DNA from: Brachycybe producta
Lineage: Eukaryota; Arthropoda; Diplopoda; Playtdesmida; Andrognathidae
Length of the DNA: 64,000 bases
Direction: 5' to 3'
NCBI GenBank assembly: GCA_036925085.1
Contig: JAUPFP010000004.1
Location: 5,966,001-6,030,000 of the forward strand
The notes below the pieces were generated by a model that was given only the letters and a program-made list of their open reading frames with translations, was not told the origin of the DNA and made no database searches. The translations under genes and the position numbers were made by a program. Below, piece by piece: positions 20,096-30,330 of the stretch (within the stretch, counting starts at the first letter, position 1; every line of letters starts with the position of its first letter).

Positions 20096-22273
20096 ATGCC
20101 AGGTAGAGGCTCATGGAGAGGAGGCAGAATGATGTCTGCCTCTTCTAGTGAAGATGAGACGGAGAGTGGAACGGCGGGGACCGCTGAACCCCTCTCTCAA
20201 TCTACCTGCCAGCTACAAAGGGCGGGCGCCGCCAGTGCGCCAATAACAAGAAGAGAGTCGCCAAACACAATAGATAGGCGCCGCACCTCCTCCGAACCGG
20301 AGAATTTTCACCGGCGTGGGGAGAAGCGCCTAAAAGCAAGCTTCAAGCGACCTGCCAATGTCGGGCGCGAAGGGAAGCCTGCTGCTCCAAGCAGCATCGT
20401 CCCCTTCGACGTCACGACATCAAAACACTACTGGGAGGAGCGGGAAGACCGCATCGATATTAATACAATGGCATGGGGGGTTAACCAGGCGTTCCGCGAT
20501 AGCATCGCGCCTGGTCAACCCATTCCGGGTGGAGCTGAAGCAAGAGGGAAGCGTGGGGGAGGTGGATCTGTGCCCTCCCCCCTCGAAGACCTCCACTTGG
20601 AGATGCAGAGGGAGGCTGCCCTTCGCCAGGCAGCCAGAGATAAAAAGGAAGGGGAGGACAATCTGGCGTACCTCCGTGCGGTTTGCGCCCGCCTTGTCGA
20701 GCTGGGCTTACCGTGTACGGCGCAACTCCCGAAGGAGGAGCTCCTGCGAATCGAGGCCCGACTCCAAGAAGCCGCCCGAGTTACGTCGTCAGCTACGTCA
20801 TCATCTCCATCCTCCGACTCGCCAGCAACCCTGACAACTGGCCTCTCCACATCTCCTTCTCCACCCATAACGCCACCAGAGCCTTTCCAACACTGCTCAC
20901 CGGTGCCGTCAATCACTCCGCCGCCTCCTCCTCATACACCATTATCGTCACCACCAACCTCCCGATGTGCCACGCCTCCACGCAGCGAGGCCGCCACACC
21001 AACTCCGACTCCAAAGCTACCTTCCATAGTGGTGGTTCCCCAACCTGTTCGTGTTCAGGTTCCCACTGGGGCTCGCCCCAAGGAGCCTCAACAGTCCTAC
21101 AGGGGCCACCACTCTTCTCGAGACTCTCTTCAACGGCCACAACCACGTCGCTCTTCGCCACGTGGTTCCCATCTTTCGCCCCGACGCCGACCCGACGGAA
21201 GAAGTCAGCAGGAACAACGTGGTTCCTCTGGACGCGGCCCTCCGCCGCGTAATAACTTCGACCCAAGGGTCAGGCAAGACCTACAGGATCACCGAGTCCA
21301 ACTGGACCGCGACCATCGCTACGAAACTCGGGGCCCTCCTACTCGGGTCCCGCATCGCTCTCCTCCTCCGCCACCTCCGGGCCGCCCTTCTGGACAACCT
21401 ACGCCTACACCTTTGATGCCGCCACCTTCCGCAGAGCGTGCCGCGTTCTTGAAAAAACAGAAGGCCATCACAAACCTTCTGCAAGACGTCATGCGACAGG
21501 GAGGTGACCCCATGGAAGCACTGGGCCGTGCACCAGGAAGTGCCAAGCCACTGGAGGCGCTGAGCAGGAAGTCGGCATCGAAGCGACTACGTCAGCGGGC
21601 CCGCGATATGGCCCGGTCCGCCTTGCGCCATGCCAGGCCTATCACGGGCGCATCAGTTTCTTTGGAACCTGCGGCTCCAACACCATCCCGACCAGCCGCA
21701 CCGCCCACTGTACCCCATGCCGGGGCTACTCTGGGGCGGTTACCGCTGGATCATCCGTTCCGTGCAGCCACCTCCGGCGAGAGGTTGCTCAACAATCGGT
21801 GGGTCACTTGGCAGCGCGAAGTGCGCTCTGCCAACACCCTTTACATAGGACACTTCTCTTTGGAGGAAGGGTTTCCCCGTCTGGACCTCCCTCCCCGGGA
21901 GCGATATGTCGTGGGACTCTCCCGCCTAACAAGTGTCCTCATCACCATCGTCTTCCCAAGAAGACGGATTGTTGAAACCACCAGTTTCGCCGGAGATGCC
22001 ATCGATGAAGCCACGGAAGCCCTTTTGGGAGCTTTCGTCAACTCCGTCTTTAGACTGCCAGCTGGACAGACGTTCCGTACCAGCCGTCACTACATTCCGG
22101 AACCGGATCCTCGTTACCGAATCGCCGTCTTATGGGACGCCGCTTGGGCTACACTGTACAACAAGCGGTCCTCCCGCAAGATTATCGGGGACCGGGACAT
22201 CTTCAATATCTTCCACCGGGATCTACCTGACGACCAGGGACAATGGCTGTCTGCCGCATCCAGCTACCGATGA
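20096..22273 (+). CDS. ORF2: novel 725-residue basic, proline-rich protein of the LTR element
   Basis: I do not recognise this protein. Residues 1-110 are charged and low in complexity. About 161-233 is a helical, coiled-coil-like charged segment (many Glu, Arg, Ala, Leu). About 234-445 is Pro/Ser/Thr-rich with long proline runs and Arg-rich, RG-containing stretches suited to RNA binding or SH3-type contacts. About 446-516 is a second basic helical segment. About 548-725 looks like a folded domain with Trp, Tyr and regularly spaced hydrophobics (around GERLLNNRWVTWQ, GHFSLEEGFPRLDLPPRERY and RYRIAVLWDAAWATLYNK). There is no zinc knuckle, DTG protease, YxDD, integrase HHCC, signal peptide or membrane helix. 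An in-frame TAA about 15 bases upstream fixes the ATG as the first possible start. Sustained codon bias and length argue for a functional gene. It could be a second structural or nucleic-acid-binding protein, or a captured host domain. Confidence 0.8.
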   Translation: MPGRGSWRGGRMMSASSSEDETESGTAGTAEPLSQSTCQLQRAGAASAPITRRESPNTIDRRRTSSEPENFHRRGEKRLKASFKRPANVGREGKPAAPSSIVPFDVTTSKHYWEEREDRIDINTMAWGVNQAFRDSIAPGQPIPGGAEARGKRGGGGSVPSPLEDLHLEMQREAALRQAARDKKEGEDNLAYLRAVCARLVELGLPCTAQLPKEELLRIEARLQEAARVTSSATSSSPSSDSPATLTTGLSTSPSPPITPPEPFQHCSPVPSITPPPPPHTPLSSPPTSRCATPPRSEAATPTPTPKLPSIVVVPQPVRVQVPTGARPKEPQQSYRGHHSSRDSLQRPQPRRSSPRGSHLSPRRRPDGRSQQEQRGSSGRGPPPRNNFDPRVRQDLQDHRVQLDRDHRYETRGPPTRVPHRSPPPPPPGRPSGQPTPTPLMPPPSAERAAFLKKQKAITNLLQDVMRQGGDPMEALGRAPGSAKPLEALSRKSASKRLRQRARDMARSALRHARPITGASVSLEPAAPTPSRPAAPPTVPHAGATLGRLPLDHPFRAATSGERLLNNRWVTWQREVRSANTLYIGHFSLEEGFPRLDLPPRERYVVGLSRLTSVLITIVFPRRRIVETTSFAGDAIDEATEALLGAFVNSVFRLPAGQTFRTSRHYIPEPDPRYRIAVLWDAAWATLYNKRSSRKIIGDRDIFNIFHRDLPDDQGQWLSAASSYR

Positions 22274-22676
22274 GGCCAGGTCCGGCGGGATTACCCCCCC
22301 GTACGGTTCATGGACCCAGGATCCTCCCCACCCTCCGCAGCAGGGATAGCTGCGCGCCACATGTACTCATGTGGTTGCCACCCATCCGGGTGGCATTATC
22401 GAAAAATTTATAAAAAAATAAAATACGTTGCAACTGTTCTTTTCTTTTTAGATTTCAATAGCGGCTCGCCACTCAGCGAGCATTAATTATCTTTGTTTTA
22501 TGTTTTCAGCCTTTTCCAATTTTTAAGGGCGCTGACACTTCGGTGCCAGTGCCTTTCCATAACCACCTCTGTACACGGTAAGTCCTCAGCCACCCATGTC
22601 TCCCCGCTGCGTAACTTGGAAACCTTCCACCCTTGGCTGGAGTACGAGGACGTACTCCAAGCAAAGTTGGAGGGTA
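22274..22676 (+). other. Structured 3' non-coding segment of the LTR element
   Basis: Four clear stem-loops: CCACATG/CATGTGG (22357-22374), TGCCACCC/GGGTGGCA (22376-22395), GCTCGC/GCGAGC (about 22464-22481), and GGAGTACG/CGTACTCC (about 22640-22660). There is also an acceptor-like pyrimidine tract ending TTTTCAG at 22509 and a donor-like GTAAGT at 22578-22583. Just before the 3' LTR the sequence is only weakly purine-rich (GGAGGG), so the polypurine tract is short. Confidence 0.65.
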
Positions 22677-23364
22677 TGTAACACCCTGTAAATCGTGATC
22701 CCGCCAAAACCATAGCCTGGGGGGTAAACAACTCTCAACCGTCCCTCCCTCCTCTCTGACTCACCTTTCTGACTCATGCCCAAGTGGCGGATTGATACGT
22801 AAAGGACCATGGTCACTTGGACCTGGTTACACCTCGCAGGTGTACACAGGTCCAAGGTATAAAAGGACCATGTTCCTCTTTGTTCCTCAGTTCTTTCCTT
22901 TGCCTGTTTTTGCGATACATTCCAAATCATGGGCCTGAGGATTTCCAGTTAGTATTTTACTATTCACCCTTGTATCTGTACTTCTTACAAGGAATGAATA
23001 AAAGTGTTGTAATAAGAAGTAGCGTTGTCTCTATGTCTTTATGCTAATAACTTCTCTTCAGAGGCCGGAGGTTTCATAGGGCAGGAGCTATACGATTCTC
23101 AGCAGCTACAACATCTTCTCTAGTCGGAATACCGATGGAGAAGATGTATATCAGCATCAACCGGAAGAGAGAGAGATGGCCGCCACTCTCCTGCATTGAT
23201 TTCACCCCCATGCAGAAGAGTGACTTCAATCTGTCTCCATCCAGCTCTCTCTACAGCTCGGATCTTCTCTGTGCAGGTGTCATACTGCTCAGAGAAGAAA
23301 CGAAAAGTAGAAAATGTCATCTAAAGGTTGGTAATAAAATATTGGTTGATGTCAAAAGCTCACA
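22677..23364 (+). repeat. 3' LTR
   Basis: 688 bp, identical to the 5' LTR on direct reading, with the same TATA box (22858-22865) and AATAAA (22997-23002). It is followed by the ATAT target duplication. Confidence 0.96.
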
Positions 23365-23368
23365 ATAT

Positions 23369-23972
23369 TCACACTTTAAAAGTTCTATAGAAAGTTGATG
23401 AAGCGAAAATAAGAAATTCACATCTACATCAGTCGATAAATAATCCTAAAGTTCATAAAACATATTGTTTTATGGGTTTAACAGGCTTTTCCAACCACGC
23501 ATTTTTAGAAACGGGAATATCAGGCTGCTTGAGGGCAGACTGTGATTTTTATTTTATATTTTATGGATTTTGACAATGGATTTTTGAATGTTGCATTTGG
23601 ACTCTTGGTTCCTCTGCCTCAGGCCTCAATGTCTGCTTGCGGAATAATTTATCAAATTTAAGTGTAATGCATCAAACATAATCATTTTTCAAAAGTAAAT
23701 CCAAATAAAATAAAGAGTTCATTTGAAAAATACTCATTGCGATGTACAGATGCTGTACCCGTTTTCGACGAGAGTGACAGTTTGTGATTAGACCTAAATT
23801 GCCAATCAAAAATTGATAAAGTAAAATGGCAGGAGTCTAACATAAAACGTGTAACTTTTCACTTTCTTACAGCCAGAGACATAACCAATGTAGCTGTCAT
23901 TGTAAACTCTTGAGATTTGGTCGAATTCACATTATACGGAACGTCACCATCACGTAACGTACCATCACTACC
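23369..23972. other. Right flank of the LTR element, no gene seen
   Basis: Ordinary AT-rich sequence. The pre-insertion locus can be read by joining the sequence ending at 13121 to ATAT and 23369 onward. Confidence 0.55.
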
Positions 23973-24561
23973 AGGGGGGCGACTGAATAAGCGCCAAATT
24001 GAACAAACGCCAAACTGAATAAGCGCCAAATGGAACAAACGCCAAACTGAATAACCGCCAAATTTTTGGCTTTTATTCAGTTTGGCGTTTGTTCCATTTG
24101 GCGTTTGTTCCATTTGGCGTTTATTCAGTTTGGCGTTTGTTCAGGTTTTTTGTAAATTCTGATGGTCCAAATATTGTGAGCTTTTATAGACGTCAGACTG
24201 TGCAGATTTACAAACAGAACATGCTAACCTAACCAATCCTAACCTAACCTAACCTAACCAAACCTAACCAATCCTAACCTAACCTAACCAAACCAAACCT
24301 AACCTAATCTAACCAAACCTAACCTAACAATGTGTTTATCACATTTTGGCGGTTATTCAGTTTGGCGTTTGTTCCATTTGGCGCTTATTCAGTTTGGCGT
24401 TTGTTCCATTTGGCTTTTATTCAGTTTGGCGTTTGTTCCATTTGGCGTTTATTCAGTTTGGCGTTAGTTCAGATTGGCGTTTGTTCAATTTGGCGCTTGT
24501 TCAATTTGGCGCTTATTCAATTTGGTGCTTGTTCAATTTGGCGCTTGATCAGCGCCACCCT
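23973..24561. mobile_element. Foldback-like element with minisatellite arms around an AACCT tract
   Basis: Outer ends AGGGGGGCGACTGAATAAGC and the approximate complement ending GATCAGCGCCACCCT. Each arm is a run of a unit of about 21-22 bases alternating GCGCCAAATTGAACAAAC / GCGCCAAACTGAATAA; the right arm is the complement. The unit repeats about five times on the left, where a short inverted run makes a local hairpin near 24060-24140, and about ten times on the right. Tandem-repeat arms in inverted orientation are the hallmark of Foldback-type transposons. No ORF of the element type is found. Confidence 0.65.
24233..24329. repeat. Degenerate AACCT (TTAGG-type) tandem tract
   Basis: Around 18 units of AACCT, several changed to AACCA or AATCC. 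TTAGG is the common arthropod telomere unit, but here the tract is short, degenerate and internal to the foldback element, so it is not a telomere. Confidence 0.85.
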
Positions 24562-25691
24562 ACAGTCTTGCTGCTACTGTACTGAAATATTCAGCATATA
24601 CAGTCATAATACTTTTCTTTACAACTCTCAAAAGAATCATAATAATTTCAGAAAGTATAACCTGATATAAGGCTGTAACGTGGCAGTAAAGTAGCTGTAA
24701 TTAGTGAGTGGGAATGTACCTTTAGAGCTGCTTAAGAACCCTGATTACCTTGTTGGCCTCTTGTTGGGTCAGCGGGGTCATGTCTCTGTGACACACTTAC
24801 TTCTTGACGGGGAAAATAAGATGACCACAAGATGGGGAATTGATTGAAAAACACTTATAAGTTATTACAAATCCAGAAGAATATAAGTATGGATTGCAAT
24901 GACAACATAAGATAAAATACGATTAAATTGCGGTGTCCATGGTCCTATAACGTAGACGGTGACGGTGAGAAGATAAGACCCCGATAGTCCAAGTGTCCGG
25001 CACTTTATACCTGTGGGTCCAGGTATACTTTGAGAGGTAAACCAGCACCCAGGTGGCCGGACACCCTCCCTTGTGTCGATCCGCCTATCGCCACATGGAG
25101 AAGACGGGAGTGTCCACCAACAGCTAAGGATGTCAAGGTGGATGGAGGGGGATGAGGTCAGTGGACTCTACTGGACACTCAAAAAATGGTCTGAGACACC
25201 ATGAAATACACGATGTGACAATTATTGTATGGTATTACGAGCATATATCGTAGAGTTGAACAAAAAACTTCAACATCCATTGTGATCATAATGCTATGTC
25301 ACACAAACAAAGGTAGGTTTTTCCTAAGGAAGGCATAAAGAAAATTTTGCAAACACCATGTACACAGCAGACAAGCACAGTTATGTAAGAAACAGTTGAG
25401 AGCCACTTGCACATTCTAGTTTTTTTGGGGGGTTAATCCAACTTGTTTTAAGTAGCAATCACATTTTAACAATTTTTGTTGTTGTTGAATTTTTGAATTC
25501 AATTCTAAATGTAAAAAAATTGTTTCTGATTATAAACAGTGAACGAACAAGATGAAGAACCCTTTTTTCGAGCACCGAAAGCTTTTGCAGTTATTATTTT
25601 TCTTCTTCTTCTTTTCATTCTTATGTAGAGTAGAATCGAGAAAGATGCGGATAGAATTTGTAATTAAATTCAGGATGGTACTGTATATATA
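24562..25691. other. Mixed spacer, no gene seen
   Basis: 24800-25200 is less AT-rich but has no sustained frame. 25420-25690 is AT-rich with T runs. Confidence 0.5.
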
Positions 25692-25693
25692 TA

Positions 25694-25836
25694 TGTCGCA
25701 TCCATTTGGTGTAATTGTTCATTACACGAAATATTATGTCCATTTCGCGTTTTGCAGCAGGAATGAATTTATGTTCATTTTGCGAAATGGACATTTATTT
25801 CGTGTAATGGATAATTTACAACAAATGGATGCGACA
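25694..25836. mobile_element. Palindromic TA-flanked MITE, copy 1 (143 bp)
   Basis: Ends TGTCGCATCCATTTG...CAAATGGATGCGACA, each preceded or followed by TA. The arms pair over nearly their whole length (about 60 bases each) around a short centre. Same family as 52873-53014. TA duplication and palindromy fit a Tc1/mariner-type MITE. Confidence 0.85.
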
Positions 25837-25838
25837 TA

Positions 25839-27520
25839 AGTATATGCGCTCGTATATCAGTACCAAAACATGAATTTCGTTTCATGTTACATTTTTTTAT
25901 TATTATTGTACAGTATATATTTTATGCTATAGAGAGTTCTTCAAGATTCGATTATGGGTTGAGTGGTTTTTTTTAATATTTTTATTGTGGTGTTGTCAGA
26001 AAATGTGATTACAATTTTGGCAATATGCACAGGTATAATTTTGCTGTTAAAATACAGAGTGATCCATATTATTATTATAAGCACCCACATCTATCTGTCT
26101 CTCTCTCTCTGGAACACTCTGACGTGGAACCCTCCAATGTTGTTTCAGTGGTAACCGTTATACCTTTATGCTGTTAGATGGCGTTTGCAACGGCAGTAAC
26201 GCTCTGATGTTGTGTCAGTGGTAACTATTATAACCTTTCACCACTATATGGTGTATGGTATACATCTGTTACGTCCTAGGACGGCCGGCAACATCGCCTA
26301 TTTGAATAGGTTCTCTCTATTACAAAATCTCCGTCTTATGACCGGCATGCTTCTAGTTTCATCAAGATTAAAGTAGTTTGTAGTTTGTTACAAAGTCGCG
26401 CGACAATCTATAGAACTGTCGAGATACAATTGTAAAACTCTGTGGCTAGATAGTAACCATACGTAGGATGGTATTATTAAAGTTGAGCATTACTGATGAG
26501 TAGTAATTACTCAACAAAAAGGAGAGTAAATGAGAATTGACTCAATTTTCATAAGAATAAAGTTGCCATAAGTAAACAGAGTATTTACTCTGGCAATGCG
26601 AGTATGTTTTCACCAAGTCTCCTGTATCTATTTATACAAGGTGGCCATAGGTGTAAATTGGGATGGAAAAGTGGGGGTGGCAAGAGTTGGAAGACCAAGA
26701 ACAAAAAAAGACCTAGTACTGCATTGAATTTTTGGAAGAATTGAACTGTTAGGGCATTAAAATTGCTTTATGCTGGCCATGCAGTGTGAACAGGAACAGA
26801 TAAATTGGTGACAAATGTGTCAACTTGTATTCTGTTTTTATTACAAAAAATTAGAAATAATTTTTACGCCTATGAAACCACTAAAATAAACTCAGGAGGG
26901 CCCAACAGGCTTCGAAAAGTAAAAATTGTCACACAAAAAAATGAAGTTCTTAAAAATAGCCATGAATATATTTTCAAAAAATGGCAAAAAAAATAGTCTT
27001 CTAGATGCCCTGAAAAGCACTGAAATGAACTCAAGAGGGCCCAACAGACTTCCAAGAGCAATAAAAACCCATACATTCAAAAAAGTAAAAATTTTCAAAA
27101 AATGAAATTCTTCCATTTGCAATTGTTTTTTTGGAATTTGGAATTTTTTCAAAAAAAAAAATTTGAATCAAGTTCTAAAAAGTAATTAAAAAAAATAAAT
27201 GGCTCAAATTTAGAGAAGGAATTTAGAAGTGGAATTTGCGCAGAAATAAAGTGTGGTATATTCCATCCAACACGTTATTCAAACTGGTACACGCTTCCAT
27301 CACGCACACTACATCGACGGTTGGATGTGGAGGGTAGCAATATTTCTAGTCAATGTGGTTTGAGTATGATAATTTGGTGCCCAGCGCGGAGAGCACTCTA
27401 ATGTACATTAATCTCTTAATTATGTAATAGCCTTCAGCTCCAACCCTTGATACAGTAGATTCGTGGGAGATGGCAAAGGCTGAAATAAATCTTTTCAAAA
27501 AGTTTATACAAATGGACAAG
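25839..27520. other. AT-rich DNA with a coding relic, no intact gene
   Basis: 26100-26260 holds a loose duplication of about 90 bases (each half containing GTTGTNTCAGTGGTAAC), preceded by a short CT run. The relic at 26855-27115 is listed separately. Otherwise nothing is recognised. Confidence 0.5.
26855..27115 (+). repeat. Decayed dispersed element sharing a coding motif with 63.8 kb
   Basis: In one frame a stretch reads NSLLDALKSTEMNSRGPN followed by RLPRAIKT. The minus strand at 63770-63860 encodes the similar ESLLDALKRTERKSGCPNRL. A second, shorter partial unit (SGGPNRL) precedes it at about 26890. Frames are broken by stops. Probably the tail of a transposon or retroelement family that I cannot name. 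Confidence 0.5.
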
Positions 27521-27522
27521 TA

Positions 27523-27758
27523 TACCTGCCTCATCCTAAGAAGCAGCTTGTGACGTCATAGAGATTGACGAAAAAAAAAATGCAGGGTTGTGTTAGTTTG
27601 TCTTATAAAAGAGGGTAATACCAAATGAATTCAAGAATGTCTAAACTGTTGAAAATGTTTGCTGTCATCTTTTTTTTTATCAGACTAAATGACACATTCC
27701 AAATTTTTTTGGTCAATCCCTATGACGTCACAAGTTTCTTTTTAGGATGAGGCAGGTA
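27523..27758. mobile_element. TA-flanked MITE (236 bp)
   Basis: Ends TACCTGCCTCATCCT (27523-27537) and AGGATGAGGCAGGTA (27744-27758) are exact complements, each flanked by TA. The inner arms also pair around GTGACGTCATAG / CTATGACGTCAC. Confidence 0.85.
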
Positions 27759-27760
27759 TA

Positions 27761-28823
27761 TACGCCTACAATTCATGTAAATAAAAAATAAACTAGATAC
27801 CAAAATACCACGTACCAAACAAAATCCCATTTTTATTATTTTGCTTCCAAAATGCAAGTGTTTAAAAATTGGACTTTGTTTTGGAATTTTCATACAAAAT
27901 GAGCCCATGATGCAATTTGTGTATATTCTTTATTTTCAAACTATGTGCAAAACATAATAGACAAATGAACTTCCACCTTTCATAATATTTCACTGTTTTT
28001 ATGACATTAAATATTCATTAATATTTTATTTTAGAATTGATGTTATTTAAACAAAACGATTAATTTAACCTAAAACAGAGAAAGAAACAAAAATGTCAGC
28101 ACAACATTAATATACATATTTATTAATGTGTGTTGAATAATAAATTAAGGTGGTTGTTGTTTTGTCATTTCTATTGGGGAGGGTTTGTTTCATGGCCAGT
28201 CTTATTTGTGCATTTATTGCACAAAAACCCAAAAAATGAACCATACAACAAATCTCTCGAGTGCCGTTTTGCTACAGCCAATGGGATGGTAACATTCAAC
28301 CAAAATATATTTATTCATTTTGTTTGCATTATTTAAAGATTAGCTGAGCTGAATCATAGAAAGAATTTTCCTTTTTAATTCTCAGTGGAAAACTTAAGAA
28401 GAAACAACGCCAGCCAGACAGACAAAAGTTCAATTCTTGTGAAATTTATTTTTGCCTAAATTGTAGTGAAATAGCGAAGCCAAAACTTTGAAAATGAACT
28501 TAAAAAACGAATCTTTTTATTTCTCCTATGTATTCAAATGGCAATATCTTTCTACATATTAGTTAATTTGTCCGCTTTTTAGGGTTTATACACGTCTTAA
28601 GTAGTATATATGGCCAGACTTTTATTCTTAAGGTAATTTTGTTACTTTTGAAGTGCTTTATAAATAATCAATGAAAAATATACAAATGAATGGAAACAAT
28701 GGTATTGATCTCTAGTCACAGAATAGAGAGAGAGAGAGAATACTTTTTTATCTATTCTGTACTCTGGTCATTCAACAACAGAAAAATGAAATTGAAAGTT
28801 CTTTTTATTAAGCTTTTTATTAA
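27761..28823. other. AT-rich DNA, no gene seen
   Basis: Short open stretches only. A GAGAGAGA run lies at about 28725-28740. Confidence 0.5.
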
Positions 28824-29137
28824 GCACACACGCGGAATTCCGCCAAGGAAAAAGGAAAAATAATCATTTTCTTTTTCTGTTTCTTAGTTGTGTGCACCCT
28901 TTATTCAGCAAGAAAAGAAACATTATATTTATTGCCAAAATGGATTCCAGTTTGCTTTTTTTATGTCACATGCTTCTTTCTGATTGGTGGGAATTTGAAC
29001 AGAATGTTTTGAGAACGGAAAAAGTTGAGCTTTGTTTCAACTCATTTTTAATGAATTTTCCGTTCACTTTTAATGGAAAATTTTCTCATTTAAAAATATT
29101 CTGTTGTGATTTTCTGAGCGGAATTCCGCGTGTGTGT
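28824..29137. mobile_element. Probable MITE with 20-bp inverted ends
   Basis: GCACACACGCGGAATTCCGC at 28824-28843 and its complement, differing at one or two bases, at 29119-29137. The centre is AT-rich, with no ORF worth calling. No target duplication was identified. Confidence 0.6.
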
Positions 29138-29242
29138 TCCAGGCTTTAAATAGAACAGTAGGCATAAAAATAAATGGAAAGGTCTTTTCTATGGCAATTT
29201 CAATTTTTTTTAAACAGGTATATGCCAACTTACGACACTTGC

Positions 29243-29890
29243 CAGTGGCGTAGCTAGGCTTTGTTGCACCCCCCCCCCTTCCCCGGCCACTTGAAACTTT
29301 GCACCCAATTACCTTTCTCTCCACATAGCCCTTATACTGGGTGGGGTTGCTATTTTGATGAACGGCGGAACAGGTCTGAACAACAGTAGGAAAAGTCGTA
29401 AGGTTATGAAATTAAGCTTGTTGCAGAAGGTCTGGGGAGCGCAATCCCCCATTTTTTAAAGAATTATTAAAACAAATTTGTCCATTGTTCCAACCGTTCC
29501 TCTCGTTAATCAAATAAGGGAACAGTCGAACAATGGACTAGTTCGATTTAATAATTCTTTAAAAACTGGAGGATGTTCCCCCAACCACCCTGCAACAAGC
29601 TTAATTTAACTAAACCTAACCTTCCGACTGTTACTACTATTTTTCCCGACTATTCCTACCGGTGTTCTGACCATTCCTCTGCCGTGCCCACTGATCTCTA
29701 TGAAGATTTACTGGCCGGTGCAAGTATGTAGTTTTTAAAAGTAAATATTAAATGAAAGTTGATTTATTTTTGAAATTAACTGAATAAATTAAGCGAGCGA
29801 TTCGGAATCACTTTCAGTTCGTTTTTTGCTCCCGCAAACCTCCTGCCCCCCCGCAGTTGTTAGTATGGCGGCTCCCTAGCTATGCCCCTG
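29243..29890. mobile_element. hAT-like element, CAGTGGCGTAGC family, copy B (648 bp)
   Basis: Same family as 11117-11974: begins CAGTGGCGTAGCTAGGC, C-rich next to the end, with shared internal modules (an inverted AATTTGTCCATTGTTC region near 29470-29560, and TTAAGCGAGCGATTCGGAATC near 29790). Perfect 8-bp duplication ACACTTGC at 29235-29242 and 29891-29898. Confidence 0.9.
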
Positions 29891-30014
29891 ACACTTGCAC
29901 TTATGACGCTTTTCATATGCCACCATGCCCTGAATCTCAGGCACTTGTTTCAAAGTTATGACACCTTATCGACAGGACGCTAAAACATGAAAAAAATACG
30001 TATCTAAACACATA

Positions 30015-30330
30015 TTATGTGCACCCCTCAAGAGTGTGGTAAATGTTTGACGCACCGGCGCCTGGAAGGACCAGCGCAGGCGGTATTTGCCGCCTTGCCA
30101 CCCGGGATAGTACGTTCCTGGTTGATACGACTAAAGCAGTGCATATAGCAATATGGAATAGTGACGTCAAAATAATGCCACAGCCAACGCCGTACAACGC
30201 TTCAAGTTTGTTAATCTTTCTGCCAATCAGCATCAATTGTTTACTTAACGCCGTATGTACGTTCAACATTCTCAGCACCATGCCAACACACCTACGTTCT
30301 CTATTATGTATTGCCATATGTGATGCATAA
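30015..30330. other. GC-richer island with overlapping open frames; possible exon or repeat
   Basis: The composition is strikingly more balanced than its surroundings and both strands stay open for about 95-100 codons (30043-30330 + and 30015-30317 -). I recognise neither translation. The minus product is hydrophobic in part and could hold one membrane helix. No clear splice sites decide between an exon and a captured repeat fragment. Confidence 0.35.

Larger units (their letters stand above)
13126..23364 (+). mobile_element. Complete non-autonomous LTR retrotransposon (10,239 bp) with gag-protease and a novel ORF2, no pol
   Basis: Two 688-bp LTRs that I read as identical base for base, beginning TGTAAC and ending CTCACA, flanked by ATAT on both sides (13122-13125, 23365-23368). 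Order: LTR, tRNA-type primer site, 2.4-kb leader with a 60-bp tandem array, ORF1 Gag-protease, 1.5-kb non-coding interval, ORF2 of unknown family, 0.4-kb structured 3' segment, LTR. Gag type and protease place it with Ty3/gypsy-like elements. No reverse transcriptase, RNase H or integrase is encoded in any frame. Its base composition is visibly more GC-rich than the flanks. Identical LTRs mean a very recent insertion, so it was copied by enzymes supplied in trans. Confidence 0.95.

Noticed and set aside
20515-21546. Long open frames on both strands overlapping ORF2
   Set aside because: They are shadows caused by the GC-rich, Pro/Arg-coding sequence; only the plus frame is continuous from start to stop.
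24233-24329. A possible telomere or chromosome end
   Set aside because: The tract is short, degenerate and enclosed by inverted arms of a mobile element, with ordinary DNA on both sides.
30043-30330. Calling the plus-strand frame at 30.0-30.3 kb a gene
   Set aside because: Both strands are open, no family is recognised and no splice or start context favours one; kept only as an unexplained island.
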